A program made the translations under genes and the position numbers. The notes beneath the pieces were generated by a model. It made no database searches. It saw only the letters and a list, made by a program, of their open reading frames with translations, and had not been told where the DNA came from. This document shows, in pieces, positions 11,761 to 22,984 of a DNA stretch of 64,000 nt. Within the stretch, counting starts at the first letter, position 1, and the number at the start of each line of letters is the position of its first letter. Origin of the DNA: Dryocosmus kuriphilus (taxonomy: Eukaryota > Arthropoda > Insecta > Hymenoptera > Cynipidae); contig CM076194.1 of assembly GCA_038277395.1 (NCBI GenBank), positions 180,993,232 to 181,057,231 on the forward strand, read 5' to 3'.

Positions 11761-14061
11761 ACGCGGGAAAATGGAGAGGAAGATAAGTTAAGGGAATTTA
11801 CAGAAAGAATAGAAAATGAGAATCTGGGAGGTATGGAAGAGGAAGGGATAGATAAGATCATAGAAAATCTTAAAGACATGATTGGCAAGGTAAGGGATGA
11901 GGTGAGGCCGAGAAACGAAGGAGAGAAATATAAGAGAGGATGGTGGGATGTGGAGTGCAGAGAGAGCAAAGTAAAGATTAAAGAATGTGTTAGAAAATGG
12001 AGGAGAGGGGAAATAAAGAAAGAAGACTACAACAAGAGGAAAAAAGAACATGAGAAAATGTTAATCAAAAAGAAGCAAATGAAGAAAGAAAGGTACGTGG
12101 AAGAGGTGGAGAAAGCGGTTAAGGAAGGGAAAGAATGGGAAGTGATTAATAGGGAAAGAGGAAGAAAGAGGGGCATAAACGTGGAAATAAAAATGACAGA
12201 GTGGACAGAATACTTTAAGGGATTGCTAGGAGGTGTGGGGAATAGGGTGCGGGGTGAAGGGAGGAACGTAGTTGTAGAGGATGGGGACGGAGGGGACGTG
12301 ACTAGTAGGGAGGAGATAAATGGAGCAATCGCAAGATTGAAAGAAAACAAGGCAACAGGAGAGGATGGCATCGAGAACGAAGCACTGAAATATGGTGGGG
12401 AAAGGGTAAAAGAAGAGATGTGGAGGATATGTAATAAGGTATCGAAAGGAGAAGGATGGCCAGAAGAATGGCGGACCGGGGATGGTAGTACCAGTGATTA
12501 AGAAAGGAGAGGGAAAAAATGTGCAAGACTATAGAGGGGTTACAATCATGTCAGTGGGTTACAAAGTTTACGCAGAGGTGCTTAGGAAAAGGCTGGAAAG
12601 GCAGTTCGAAGAAAGTCGAAGCATACCGCACAACCAAACAGGCTTTAGAAAAGGCATGGGGACAGCAGATAACATTTATGTGCTTAACTATTTAGTGAAC
12701 AGGAACTTAGGTCAGAAGAAAGGAAAACTGGTCGCACTTTTTGTAGATTTGAAAGCGGCGTTTGACTCGGTTAACAGAAGGTTGCTATGGAAGGCCTTAA
12801 AAGAGAGAGGAATAGAAGAAAGTCTAGTAGAAAGGATAAAAGAGATATTTATAGAAACTAGGATGAAGGTAAGATTAGGGAAAAAGAAAGGAGAGGAGTT
12901 TTGGACGGGAAGGGGTGTAAGGCAGGGATGTCCACTAAGCCCATTACTATTCAGTATTCTACTAGCAGATTTAGAGGAGAAATTGGCAAGGAAAGGAGAA
13001 GGGGGAACGAAATTGGAAAATGGCAAGCTATATTCGCTAGCATACGCGGACGATATAGTATTAATAGCAGATGATGAAAGAGGGATGAGTCTAATGATGA
13101 GAATGTTTGAAGAATATGTGAGAGAGAAAGACTTAATGGTGAATGTGAAGAAAACTAAGATGATGTGTTTTAGAAAAAGGAGGTGTAGAATAGAGTATGA
13201 ATGAAAGATGTATGGCAAAGTAGTAGAATTGGACGATGAATTTTGTTACTTTGGGTACTGGTTCAAAACAAGAGGAAAGAATGAGCTGCAGGTAAGATAG
13301 AGATTGGAGTGTGGAAGTAAGGTAATGGGCCAAGTGTGGGGCATAGGGAAGAGAAGAATCAAGGATGATTGGAGAATAAGATTATGGATGTTTGATGTTT
13401 TAGTGTGGTCAGTGGTGAGTTATGGAATGGAAGTTTGGGGATGGAAGGAATATAAGAGAGTGGAAAACATGCATGAAAAATTTTTGAGATGGGTCATGGG
13501 GGTCGGATGGAGCTGCCCAGGTTATATGTTGGGGGAAGGGACAGGCCGAGAAAAAATGGTAATAAGGCAGCTAAAAAGGGCTTGGAATTTTGAAGAAAAA
13601 TTAGGAGGGGAGAAGGAAGTAAGATCGCACAAGCGTGTGCAAGGGAGATAGATGACAAAGAGAGAAGGGGGAACATGGGTAGGTTGAAATGGGAAGAAGA
13701 AAGGTACGTAAGGAGGAGAGAATGGAGTATGAATGGGGTAAATAGAGATTGGCAACGAATAGAGAACGATATTTTGGTGTGACAAGGGGAGGAAAGATGG
13801 ACAAAAATCGTGAACTCAAGGTACAGTAGTTGGTACAAGATGGTAAAGTGGGAAGGAGAGCCAGAATATTTGAAGAAGTTAAAGAAGGAGAGTAAATGGA
13901 ACAGAATGATGAGATTTAGAATGGGAGAGGGAGTAAGAGAGAGTAGGTACTGGATGAACGCGGAGGAGAATCGGTGTAGAATATGTGGGTATGAGCAAGA
14001 ATCGTGGGTGCATGTGTTGGAAAGATGTACAGGTGATGAAGAGGAAGAGAAAAGTGTGTAA
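11761..14061 (+). pseudogene. LINE reverse transcriptase and C-terminal finger
   Basis: ORF2 continuation. 11833-12501 is the N-terminal linker up to GWPEEWR. 12482-13204 has the RT core: GKNVQDYRGVTIMSVGYKV, FVDLKAAFDSVNR, GVRQGCPLSPLLFSI and the catalytic YADDIVLIAD at about 13043. The same frame continues through stops at 13202 and near 13300 (FCYFGYWFKTRGKNELQVR). It runs on to 13651, and another frame then carries a CRICGYEQESWVHVLERC finger (about 13977-14030). Lesions are a frameshift near 12480, two nonsense codons and a frameshift after 13651. The catalytic residues themselves are unchanged. Confidence 0.87.
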
Positions 14062-15021
14062 GAAAGAGTGAAAGAGATTCTGAATGGGAATGGACAGGGG
14101 GAGGGATGGATGAAGAAGTTGAAAAAGTTAAGAGAAAGAAAAGATCTCATGATACATGTAAGTAAAAGTATAAAGTAGAGTCGTGAAAGAAAATATCAAT
14201 GATAGATTGGTAAACGCAAGAGGAAACGAAAGTCCTGGTCTCGATCGCAAGCGTAGAAATATAAGAGTAGAGAATAAGGAAGATTGTACATATTAGCAAT
14301 AAGATAGCGATAAGGTATGATATAAGGAATTGAATGTATAGATACTTGTAATAGTTTGGTGAAGACTCTCTTAAACTCGTAAAAGGAGAGAGTATAAATA
14401 AACATTGTATTAAATGAATTATTCTTATCGGAAAATTTACGCTGATTCCAAATATATCAGATGTTTTTATATCTAAAATAGGTTTTTAACGTTTTTTTTT
14501 TTTTAAAAAACCTCAAAAAAGCACGTTTTTTGACATATTTTTCAAAATTTAGCCCTTATGAACCGAAAAAAAATATTTACAAAGAAAAGTTGTAGAGAAT
14601 TAAATTTTACGTCGAGCGAGACCAATTTCAACTCTCTAGGCTGAATTTCATTGCAGGTTATTCTATTATAACCTGCCAATTTGACTAAACGAAAATTAGA
14701 AAAGTAATGTAAATAGCTATTTTTGCAGGAAATTTCACGCTAATTTAGAATACACTATTATTTTTTGGTTTAATGACTGTTTTTAACCATGTCTTTCACA
14801 AAACATAGTGAAATAAAACGTAAAAATAAGGGTGTTTCCATTAATTTTATCCCTTGAAGGCACAATAAATTAATGCCTGAAAAAAGGTCCAAACCTTTAC
14901 CCATTATAGTACATATTTTCGCCTCGAATAAGAGCTCCATAGGTGGGAGAATGAAGAAAATATGATTTTAGAAGCTTAAGAAAAAATTTAATCCCGTAAA
15001 ATTCCGCCTTTTACACGATTT

Positions 15022-15641
15022 TCATGTCAATAGCATGTGTGATCCTTTTCTTAGTCTATTGTATGAGCATCTTGCCAATCGGCAGTCTAGAAATAAAGCT
15101 AATGCTTCCTCGGAACTATACTTCTTCTGAATAGTACTAGTAGTCTCATGAGCTTCCAAGATTTTCTTGATATCAGGGGGAGAGGTTGAAGAGGCGGGAT
15201 CGGAGATTTGACGCATTAAACGAGCTGCATCCCGTTTTTCAGATGTATGGAGGGATACTTCTGCAGCTTTTGTAAGTTTCTCACAGCTTGACTGCAAGAA
15301 GGTCTTGAATTTCCATTTTCTTCGCTTTTCCACTACAGGGGTTAAAAGGTTCTTCAGATGGAACTGGACCTCCATTTCTTGAAAATTGGTGTTGTGCACA
15401 TACACATAAACATGTATTTCAAAGCATGCCCGTCAATCCAGGATTCATAGTCTTTTAGAAATTTCTCCCGCTTTCTAGCAAATTTGTCAAAGCGTTCTCT
15501 TATTTTCGAAGAAAATGATCTAATGGCTCTTTTTACTGTCTTCACTGACTCTTCTTCCGGATTCTCAATACTGCATCTTTCATTCAAGAGAGCGAAAATA
15601 GTATCACATACCTTATTCCAGTCGGAAAGCCAAATCTGCAC
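15022..15641 (-). pseudogene. unrecognised protein of the TIR element
   Basis: Two overlapping minus-strand frames, 15641-15354 and 15405-15022, that look like one protein broken by a frameshift near 15400. The first is rich in basic and aromatic residues (KVCDTIFALLNERCSIENP, FDKFARKREKFLKDYESW). The second contains WKFKTFLQSSCEKLTKAAEV and ends in SSEEALALFLDCRLARCSYN. The EALALFLD...YN ending resembles a stretch seen in many long uncharacterised proteins of insects that are probably transposon-encoded. I cannot name the family. It lies inside the inverted-repeat element and is the best candidate for that element's own product. Confidence 0.45.
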
Positions 15642-16204
15642 AAACTCGCGTCGTTAAAAATTACCTTCTTTCACTGAAAAATGAAAAAGACGCCCTTTAT
15701 CGCAAAAAATCGCAAATGGACACACAAATATTCTGATTCATTCATTAGAATTCAATTAGAATTCATTAGAATTCCTTATTAGTGAGATTTTCTATGAATT
15801 TTAATGAAATTCTGTTACCTTGAAGTTCCATGATGAGGACAAAATAAAGACTTGGTCTTCGACATGTGAGAGCAAACTAACAAACGTGATCTTAGTCTAC
15901 CTTCCATCCGGCTGGAAACAGCGTGCACTTGTTCAAACGTTCCGTGTGATATCTCTTAATGACCTTGGATCTGAGTGTTTCGCCCAAATGTTTACAGAAA
16001 TGAGATAAGAAACTATTTATGTTTAAAAAATCACAACTGCCTTGAAACCTTTTGAAAGTTCATTTTTCCCCCCTAGATCGGCTATTCGCCCCACTGTGTC
16101 ACGTGTACTTGCATTGCCATGGTTCATACAAGCGTATAGAGTTGATGCCATTTTCATTTTTCGACCAACTTAGCAAACATAAGGCATACATGCTTTTAAC
16201 TGTA

Positions 16205-17460
16205 CGGTATCATACGTTTATATTTGCATTATAGATGCATCATAGATCAAATATTTTGAGTATCCTATTCCTTATCGATTCACTCTTCGATTTTTCTTGG
16301 TAAACACACTATTTGAACATTTTAAAACTATGTTATAGCATTTGAGGAATATGTTGTAATATTTTTAAAGAATTTCGTAAAACGTAAAACTTATGTTGAT
16401 CAGTCTTGATTTTATCAACAAATTAAATGTTTATATATTCCATAAGTATGCATCATTCATCTCTAGTTATTTCTTTGCTTTTTCATTAACTAATTCCTTA
16501 GTGGATTTCCTTTGATATTTTCTAACAGCAAGCTGACGTTATATTTTCTAAGAATTGGTCAAGAACCTAAGTCTAACATTGGTTAGGCTTAAAATTTATA
16601 TGCAAATAAATTGTTTAAAAATTTCATAGCTGTACTTATCTAACTTCATCTCTTTATTAATTCCTTAGTGGTCTCCCTTTGATCTTTACCAAAAGATGAT
16701 ATTCAACAATTATTTAATAAAATTATATTGTAGTAGTTTATCTTGAAAAAAGGAGTAGTTTTCCTTGAAAGGAAATACTTTAAATTATTTCTGCATATTT
16801 TGAACTGTGCAATTGCTCTTTTAATTAATTTTTTATTTAGTATGAACATGAACCCTTTTTTCCCAAGAATCATATTAATAACATTACAAAATTTCAAAAT
16901 GTACTTGAGATATTTGTTAAACGCTTTACTAGAATCTTTTTAGTCTATCTATTATAAATTTCCATGAAAAAAATATATACGTACCTTCAAATAATTTAAT
17001 ACATCACACCATCCACTCAACGCTCTTATCTTTTTCATAGCATATTATATTACAATATTGGAGTCATACTTGCTATGAAAAAATGTTTAATCTGGATATA
17101 CGAGTAGAATATTCTTTCGTCGTGGTAAAATAATACTAGTTCTTGAGTTTATTGATTGGTTAGTAAAACGAAACAGATCAATGTAATTTTGAAAATTTTT
17201 GGAAATATTTTTGTAGGCTAAAATATAAGAGCATAAATTCCATCAATAACTTTAGGTCTTGGAATTTACTTGACATCTGATTTCCTGCGTGTGCAGGATC
17301 TCGTGTGACTTGTTCAATTGAACCCTCAGTTAATGTTGATGCATCATGATTCAATGATTTCATAATAGTAGGAAACAGAATAATAACATCGCTCTGATAT
17401 ATTGAAATGCCTCCGAGATGCTTCGAAAAAACGTATGGTTTTATATGGCTAGAATAACGT
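16205..17460. other. AT-rich DNA, no gene seen
   Basis: Holds short degenerate repeats. The phrase TTCCTTAGTGG followed by a CTTTGAT-type stretch occurs at about 16494 and 16661, 167 bp apart, and a diverged third version is near 17835. Small frames here show no recognisable domains. Confidence 0.4.
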
Positions 17461-17499
17461 ATGCTCACTGTGATAAAAATTATACATGATTTTATCGTA

Positions 17500-17760
17500 A
17501 CACATTAGGGTGCATTAATTATATCGATTTTTGGTTATTGTAAAAATGTAAGAGACTCATCTCGGGTTTAGAGCTTCTAACTGCTGATGGTTGGAAACAG
17601 AAATAATGCGTTTGAAATAATTTCAATAGAAATAGGAGACGCTAGCATTATTAAATAATATTTTCAGTATTTTTAGTAGCTCCTCAGTAAATATAAACAT
17701 GTTTTTGAGAAAGTTTATACATCGAATTGGCTAGCAGAATTATTTACAGTAAATGAAATA
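17500..17760. repeat. uninterrupted paralogue of the gypsy insertion site
   Basis: 17528-17580 aligns with 3244-3268 joined directly to 8577 onward, with a single AGAG at 17550-17553. It is another copy of the dispersed repeat without the retrotransposon, so it serves as an empty-site control. Similarity resumes near 17680-17715 with 8680-8725. Confidence 0.7.
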
Positions 17761-18815
17761 AGAAATATTGAATCAGTTAGTTTATACATTCCATAAATAT
17801 ACGTCACATATCTCGGATATTTTTAATGATAAATTCCTCAATAAGTCTCCCTATGTTTTATAGAACAAAGATTCCTTTGTAATCAAAATTAGACGCGTTT
17901 GTGACCTACTTAGCAAATTTTATTTTAATACATTACGGAAGCAATAAATTATATTAATTAGTAATGGCTCATTTAATCTCTTACACATGCGCCGTCAAAT
18001 TCTTTTCACATAATTACTCTATTATATTTTTATGATGTCACCCAGATTCCTCTTGAAACTTAGCATAGGAGAAAGAGAGAGGGGAAGAGAGAGAGTTTGA
18101 AATTTATGTAATATGTTTAGTGACGTCACACCGAACATTCTAGATGCTTAGCACAACTAGCTCTCGATGTCGGTAACGGTCGGTAACAGAAATCTGGGCT
18201 TAGAACGCTCCTTGTACAACTACTCACGAGGCTGCAAGATTTTTTTAAAAGTGAAATGTGAAATTTTAAGAAGTAAGATGCATATATGAAAAGTTGAAGA
18301 AAAAGTAGGAGCTCAAGGAAAAAAATCAAAATTTTTCTGACATTCTTTTCACTAAAAATTTAGAAATTTGTTTTTTTTTTTTTTTATTTTTAAAATAATA
18401 AAGAGTTCTGCATAGTGCCTGTAAATTTCTTTAAAATCAGTTGAAAACTTTCCAAGATATCGCATTTTCAAAAAAATGAGTGAAAAAATTTAATGTTGCG
18501 TAACTCCCAAAATTTTTAGTTTTTTTTCAAAAATATTTTATTACAAGACTTTAGCCATGTGGCACTATTATTTACCTAAGTTTCAAGAAAATCGCTGATA
18601 TAAACCACAACTCTTATATTCCTGACACGGAATATCTCATTTAGTAAATAAATGCACCTCCAAATTTACTAAAAGTAACCCCCTAAAATACTATAACTCA
18701 ATTTTTAAATAGCTTCTATGAATTTTATGAAAGTGAAATTAAAATTTAAAGTGAAAATTATTTGAAAAAATTGTATTACACAAATATGGAAGATACTTAA
18801 AAATTAAATTATAGC
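17761..18815. other. AT-rich DNA, no gene seen
   Basis: Noncoding. Contains a short GA-rich stretch (about 18066-18096), a 15-base T run near 18370 and no recognisable coding motif. Confidence 0.4.
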
Positions 18816-18816
18816 G

Positions 18817-19873
18817 AAGGTCTATTCACTGAGTAAAAATCAGTGAAAATGAGTGAAGTCATTCGTAACTCAGAACTGGTACTTTGAAATCAAGAGAATT
18901 TTTTGAAGATCCGATAGATCATAAGAAATCTTCCCAAATCTTAGAAAATCCTGCTTACTCTCAGAGAATCACAAAAGTTCTTCTTGAGTCGCAGCGTCGG
19001 TCATCCTTGAGTCACCGCGGTCATCTGTACTCTCAAGAACTCTCGCTCATGATGCGTGGGGTCGTCCCTCGCTGGATCGCTGGTATATTTAACCTGTTGA
19101 TCTTTTTTTTATGCGAAATAAAAACGTTTTTAATTGATAATAAGCTAATTCATATTTAATGAACAATATAACGACAACTTTAATAATAATTAATTTGAAA
19201 ACTGCATTTGTTTGAAATAAATATTTCAATAAGTTTTTTGTGTTAAGTTGAACTAATTTTATTCATCTGATTTTATTTCGCATTTAATTAAAAATATTAT
19301 TTTATTGTTAACAGAAATGAAAAATAAAAATTAGAGGTACACGCAAACATTTTGCCTATTTAAGAAGCATATAATTATTATTATATCTAGTCACATTAAA
19401 ATCTACAGATGTTAAAATTGCCGCTAATTTGACAATTACCCTTCTAGTGGTTTCACATTTTTTTTGTGATAAAATTCCGTGTATCATATGTACAATATGT
19501 ATTTTGTATATATAAATGTAATTAATGTAAAGGAGTGTTAAGTATATTTAAGTGTATTATATTTATTTATGTATATATTTATGTATTTTGTATGTATAAA
19601 TGTAACGTAAAATAATTAGTATATTTTGTATGTATAAAATAAAAATGAGTGATCAGTGTTATCATTTATCTGTAGTTCCGCGTGTCAACATTACTCTTTA
19701 AATTCTATTCTTTCAACTCATTTCAAACTCTTCCTGTTCTCATCTGACGTACTCTCACTCGCTCCGCTTCACTCAGCGCAACTCATCGCAACTCAGCTTC
19801 ACTCGGATTCACTGATCGCGTACTCTTCGAAAATCAGGAACACTTGCACTCATCATACTCAGTGAATAGCCGT
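18817..19873. mobile_element. candidate small inverted-repeat element
   Basis: The left edge reads GGTCTATTCACTGAGTA at about 18820. The right edge, on the opposite strand, reads CGGCTATTCACTGAGTATG at about 19873. Inside, CACTGA/TCAGTG words recur. The matching length is only about 17-20 bases and no clear target duplication is seen. The frame at 18884-19159 shows no recognised domain. Confidence 0.3.
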
Positions 19874-20249
19874 TCGCGTTGTAGTGTCTTAAGGGGTGAC
19901 TTTTAGCGAATTTGCTATTGCATTTATTTACAAAATAGAATTTGTAGACATCGTATTGTTTATACTATCATTTTGTATCGCCTCTTATTTTTTAACTACT
20001 GATATTAAAAAAATAAGAATAGAACATCAATTTTTTTCGTATTTATGGCACATCTGCATGCCAAGAACATCAGTTTGAGCCGTCCCCGAAAAAAATCGGA
20101 CAAAAAAAAAGCCATATATTTTTTTAAATAAAATTTGGAATTTCTACAGGAAGCAGATTTTCCCCAGGGTTCCCAATATTTTGGTATGCATGTTTGTGAT
20201 CGACTTTAGGCTAAATATCGACTAATTCTTAGCATCGTAGCTTGAACAG

Positions 20250-20735
20250 TTTTTTTTAGGCGACCGTAGTCAGAACCGTTGAAAAAGTTTTAGCATTTAA
20301 AGTTGTCGTTTAAGGCCATATAACACACACTTACGTCATACAATTCCTACTGTACCGAATTTTTTTGGAACCAACTTACGTCAAGAACACACGAAATGAG
20401 ATATCGAGTTGAAAATTTATGAAGCTAAATTAAAATCAGTACGGAACGTTTATCTGGTCCTAATTTTTCATAATTACAAAAAAAAAAAAATTTTTGGAAA
20501 AAATTGTTTTTGTTGCTTTTTTTGTAATTATAAAATTTTAGGACTAGATAAAAGTTCCTCAGTGCTTTTTATTTAGTTTAACAAATTTTCAACACCATAT
20601 CTCATTTCGTGTGGACGTAAGTTGGTCCCGCAAAAAAATGTCGGTAAAGTAGGAATCGTAGGGCGTAGGCATGTGTTACATGACCTTAATGTTTATCTTA
20701 AAGAGTTTAGTCAAGTTTTTTTCACGTTTCGTGTT
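20250..20735. mobile_element. foldback (inverted-repeat) element
   Basis: Two arms of about 160-200 bp face each other around a centre near 20495. For example, CACACGAAATGAGATATCGAG at about 20389 pairs with CCATATCTCATTTCGTGTGG at about 20595. Matching continues outward through TACGTAAG/CTTACGTC-type blocks, with lower similarity to about 20290 and 20730. No reading frame is present. It is probably a nonautonomous foldback or MITE. Confidence 0.65.
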
Positions 20736-21834
20736 TGTCACATATAGTGAATTCCAAACGATAGAATTATCGCTCCCAACGAACGTGGGAATGGAAGCAA
20801 TTCAGCAAAACTTGATAGCATTAGATCTTCGCACAGTCTAGAGGTATGCGACGTTTAGCGTGGAGAAATACACGGATCGGCAGGACACGAACCTCCCGTG
20901 TGGAATAATTTTCTGGCAGTCTTAAGTAGAGAGATCGGCTGGCTAGGCAGAATCGAGAATGTCTACTTAAGACGGTCTGACAGGGTTTACGAAACTCTAA
21001 AATTGAAGCTTTTAATTAATCTTCAATGTCATTTTTGTCATATGTCAAGCAAGGCGAAGATATCAAACGTCATGCTTCAAAGCTGACTGTAACAAAATCG
21101 GTTATATATTTCGTTAAATTCAAAGATCTGTTTTAGGTGCGTCACATTAGGCACCTCTCCCCTATATATCCTCTCAGGGATGATTTGATATCAGTAGTTT
21201 GCAAATATTTTCTTATTATTTTGTCTCCCAAAACTTTGTGACAAATTACTAGAACTAATTTTTGTATGTTTGTTACGTTTCAGAATTGGGAAAACTGCTT
21301 ACTACTCAAAATGTATTAATATCGACAAGGAGGCTACAATGGCAGGAAACAGATCAGCTTTATTTACCTATTATTTCTTTTCGGCAAACGCGGAAAATCA
21401 CTTTTCGAAAGAGCTTTTAATAAAAAGATTTTCTAAAATATGTTCGCAAAACCCACGGGTTCTTAGAAGGCATGCGCGCTCATCATGTTCATCCATCGAC
21501 ATGGACTACAAGCGCCGTCGACCATACACTTCTTTGGCGTGACGCTTCTACTGCTAGTGCTTCTTGGTAGCTATGATGTGTCCGCTGATCTCACCTCTGA
21601 ATTCGTCAAAGGAAAAAGTGAGAAACTGCAATATTTTCTTTAAAACTAATACCTGTATATAATAAATATCGAATTAAAAAAGGTAAAATGCTTAACATTA
21701 TCGCAGTTACGCACTTATCTTTTTTATTTAGTAAAAAGTTTGGTGTAAAGAATTCTATTATCTGAAGCACTTTTATTGTCTTATTTTCTTATTACCTTTA
21801 CATACAGATATCCGAACTCCATGTAGCGTAATAT
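20736..21834. other. unassigned DNA
   Basis: Slightly more GC-rich around 20760-21010. It includes a short inverted pair, GTCTTAAGTAG and CTACTTAAGAC (about 20918 and 20962). The frame 21270-21542 (90 residues) has no recognisable motif. No gene can be supported. Confidence 0.3.
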
Positions 21835-22420
21835 TCCGTCAGCTTGCTGCAAAAAAACAGAATGATTTCACCATGTATGCCCTCCAAGGTATCGGTAATT
21901 GTGCATATGCTGTGCAATGAAAGAGTAAAATTAGCCGGTGACCGTGGAACTTGCGCTGGTAAAGTTACTTGTTTATTGCAAAAAAAATCGCGTCTTACAA
22001 CAATATTTAAACGTATGCCGAGCATACCAAACGATATTTCATGAAAAAAAATCCATCGGAAAACGATCGGCATACGGTTTGCGTCGAACCGACGAGTCAG
22101 GCCACGTCCTTAAAACTGTTATAAAATATGGCATTTGTTAATTATAGTGACACGTATGCCCTTTCGAAATTCAATGGTTTTTGGCATAAAATACACAATT
22201 CCCAAAGCGCATACGATTCCCGAAGGAGTAATTAATTTTACACCTGTATGGCTGTGTTCCAATTTTGGAGGTAGGACGATGATAATTAAATGTATGCCCT
22301 TTTAATACATGATTCATTGCGATAAGATTTATGATATACATTATCGGCATACAAGTTTATAAGGAACCTACTCGGTGGCATACGCGAAAAAAGAATGCAA
22401 AATTTTAGGTTATGTTCCAA
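21835..22420 (+). repeat. left outer arm, unique part
   Basis: Begins CCGTCAGC and contains TGTATGCCCTCCAAGG and many CATACG/CGTATG words. It pairs as an inverted repeat with about 29350-29811. Its inner end (22270-22420, from AGGACGATGATAATTAAATG) also pairs with 28317-28467, the flank of the long array. Confidence 0.8.
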
Positions 22421-22850
22421 CGATCGTAAAACGTATGCCATTGTCATTTTTGTTAAATATTAATATAATTATAGAAGTTAGTCAAACGGCATACGAATCG
22501 GTTGGAACAAAGTTGATTTTATCTGATAAGAGAAGCGCGCTAATTATCAGGCCCAATGCAACGATCGTAAAACATATGCCATTGTGAATTTTTGTTAAAT
22601 ATTGACCTAATTATGCAAGTTTGTCAAACGGCATACGAATCGGTTGGAACAAAGTTGATTTTATCTGATAAGAGAAGCGGGCTAATTATCAGACCTATCG
22701 CAAGGATAGTAAAACGTATGCCATTGTAAATTTTTGTTAAATATTGATCTAATTATGCAAGTTTGTCTAACGGCATACGAAGCGGTTGGAACAAAATTCA
22801 TTTCGTCTGATAAGAAGGCCGCGCGAATTATCAGATTTAGGATTTGCAGA
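22421..22850 (+). repeat. 141-bp satellite array, three copies, forward
   Basis: Units begin at about 22421, 22562 and 22703, each opening with a version of CGATCGTAAAACGTATGCCA. Each unit contains GGTTGGAACAAAGTTGATTT and TCTGATAAGAGAAGC. A fourth, diverged unit fades into the inner unique part. Long frames across the array are by-products of a 141-bp period, which is divisible by three. Confidence 0.9.
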
Positions 22851-22984
22851 ATTGAAACTACTATATATCTTTTTGGAGTTTTAGCTGAGACACGCCATAA
22901 CTGAGTAAAAATTCTTGGACTTGATTTCGACTTTGTCGAGACGCCAACCCTATTTCCGTCAGATCGATGAGATCCAGTCATTTA

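Larger units (their letters stand above)
9305..14416 (+). mobile_element. full-length purine-rich non-LTR retrotransposon (LINE)
   Basis: About 5.1 kb from the inner edge of the left inverted repeat to an AT-rich tail near 14416. It contains an ORF1, an apurinic-type endonuclease, a reverse transcriptase and a C-terminal CCHC-like finger, in that order. AATTATT occurs at both edges (9299-9305 and 14417-14423) and may be the target duplication, though it is short and AT-rich. The coding strand is extremely rich in A and G throughout. The clade is not clear: ORF1 has an L1-like segment while the RT is a generic LINE type. Several frameshifts and stops make it inactive. Confidence 0.88.
9177..16202. 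mobile_element. TIR element with TA flanks, interrupted by a LINE
   Basis: Long terminal inverted repeats of about 120-145 bp. The left one begins CAGTCAAGAGCATGTATGCC at 9177. The right one, read on the other strand, begins CAGTTAAAAGCATGTATGCC at 16202. Both are flanked by TA (9175-9176 and 16203-16204). A 25-base block near the inner end (about 9268-9292 and 16073-16097) is identical between the arms. The TA flank and CAGT start resemble Tc1/mariner-type elements, but the only reading frame found inside is not a transposase I recognise. Without the LINE the element would be about 1.9 kb. It was probably mobilised in trans or by an unrecognised protein. Confidence 0.7.

Noticed and set aside
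9663..14150. Long minus-strand reading frames (for example 11467-10745 and 14150-13494) with Ser/Phe/Leu/Pro-rich products
   Set aside because: They mirror the purine-rich LINE coding strand, where stop codons on the other strand are rare. No domain is present.
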